5,702 nucleotides of DNA. Source: Desulfobacterales bacterium. Lineage in GTDB: Bacteria > Desulfobacterota > Desulfobacteria > Desulfobacterales > ETH-SRB1. Below the pieces are notes generated by a model. It ran no database searches, had not been told where the DNA came from, and saw only the letters and a program-made list of their open reading frames with translations. Position numbers and translations under genes: made by a program. The DNA lies in the NCBI GenBank assembly GCA_030669465.1, contig DAOVDN010000092.1:1-5702 (forward strand), in the 5' to 3' direction. Of the stretch, positions 5,266 to 5,702 are shown in pieces (the stretch's first letter is position 1; each line of letters opens with the position of its first letter).

Positions 5266-5702
5266 TATTTCCACCAGCTCATAATACCTTTTCCCCCCTG
5301 GAGCCTGCATTGTAACCTCATCTCCTGGTTTTTTCCCTATAATTGCTTTTCCAAGAGGTGACGATACAGAGATGCGACCATTCTCTATATCTGATTCTTC
5401 CGGTCCAACAAGCTGATATTTAACATTCTTGCCGGTATCTATATTTTCAAGTACAACTGTGCTTGCAAATACAGCCCGATCTTTGGGAATTGTATCGGGG
5501 ACAATGATATCTGCGTTGCTCAGTTTGTAACTTAATTCTCCTATTCGACCTTCAATAAATCCCTGCCGATCTTTGGCTGCATCAAATTCGGCATTTTCGG
5601 AGAGATCCCCATGCGCCCTGGCCGTTTCAATATCCTTGATATTCTGCGGCCGTTCAACTTTCTTAATATGCTCCAGTTCCTTTTTTAGGGCCTCATAACC
5701 CT
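5260..5702 (-). CDS. greA: Transcription elongation factor GreA (N-terminus beyond window)
   Basis: GreA binds in the RNA polymerase secondary channel and stimulates cleavage of backtracked transcripts. The window holds 146 residues plus the TAA stop at 5260-5262; by comparison with E. coli about 9-12 N-terminal residues lie past the right edge. The visible part starts GYEALKKELEHI, the first coiled-coil arm. The tip motif ARAHGDLSENAEFDAAKDRQ follows, with D32 and E35 of the visible part corresponding to the catalytic-tip acids D41/E44 of E. coli. The second arm ends near FIEGRIGEL. The C-terminal FKBP-like domain contains YQLVGPEE, ISVSSPLGKAIIGKKPGDEV and YYELVEIL. There are no internal stops. 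It is the first visible gene of the minus-strand string, 146 bp upstream of rpoZ. Confidence 0.96.
   Translation of the reverse strand, partial: GYEALKKELEHIKKVERPQNIKDIETARAHGDLSENAEFDAAKDRQGFIEGRIGELSYKLSNADIIVPDTIPKDRAVFASTVVLENIDTGKNVKYQLVGPEESDIENGRISVSSPLGKAIIGKKPGDEVTMQAPGGKRYYELVEIL

Overview
The window looks like chromosomal housekeeping DNA from a Gram-negative bacterium of moderate-to-low GC. The best guess is a Desulfobacterota (former deltaproteobacterial) sulfate-reducer lineage. That guess rests on the sequence style of the conserved proteins, the small HNH and RimK-like ATP-grasp genes next to era, and GxxExxY-type repeat debris; it is an inference, not a proof.

Layout. Two gene strings converge. 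On the plus strand: the last 46 codons of an unidentified protein (1-141), a small GC-rich hairpin, then a tightly packed string of engB (182-772), era (769-1668), an uncharacterised RimK-like ATP-grasp gene (1668-2504) and a small HNH-nuclease-like gene (2494-2796), with overlapping or nearly overlapping junctions. On the minus strand, read from the right edge: greA (cut by the window end, 5260-5702), rpoZ (4883-5113), a TtcA-family PP-loop ATPase (3960-4739) and folE2 (3187-3963), the last two sharing an ATGA overlap. Themes are ribosome assembly (EngB, Era), RNA polymerase accessory factors (GreA, omega), tRNA thiolation (TtcA family) and pterin precursor supply (FolE2).

The gaps hold most of the unusual material, and each long one contains a different small repeat. 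(1) The convergent gap 2797-3186 holds a 385-bp element with 12-bp terminal inverted repeats, a second inner pair of about 28-bp inverted repeats, and inside them a dead GxxExxY gene whose two ends are joined with the middle missing. (2) The rpoZ/ttcA junction carries a 167-bp MITE-like element with perfect 13-bp ends (4689-4855). It reaches into the ttcA-like ORF, so that the first 17 codons of that ORF, including a TTG start, are element DNA. (3) The greA/rpoZ gap holds a degenerate 8-bp tandem array arranged as an inverted repeat (5138-5213), which would lie in the rpoZ leader if the candidate promoter at the greA stop is real.

No tRNA, rRNA, CRISPR array, complete transposase or convincing new defence system was seen. 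The most distinctive observations are the MITE-generated N-terminus of the TtcA-like protein and the internally deleted GxxExxY element.
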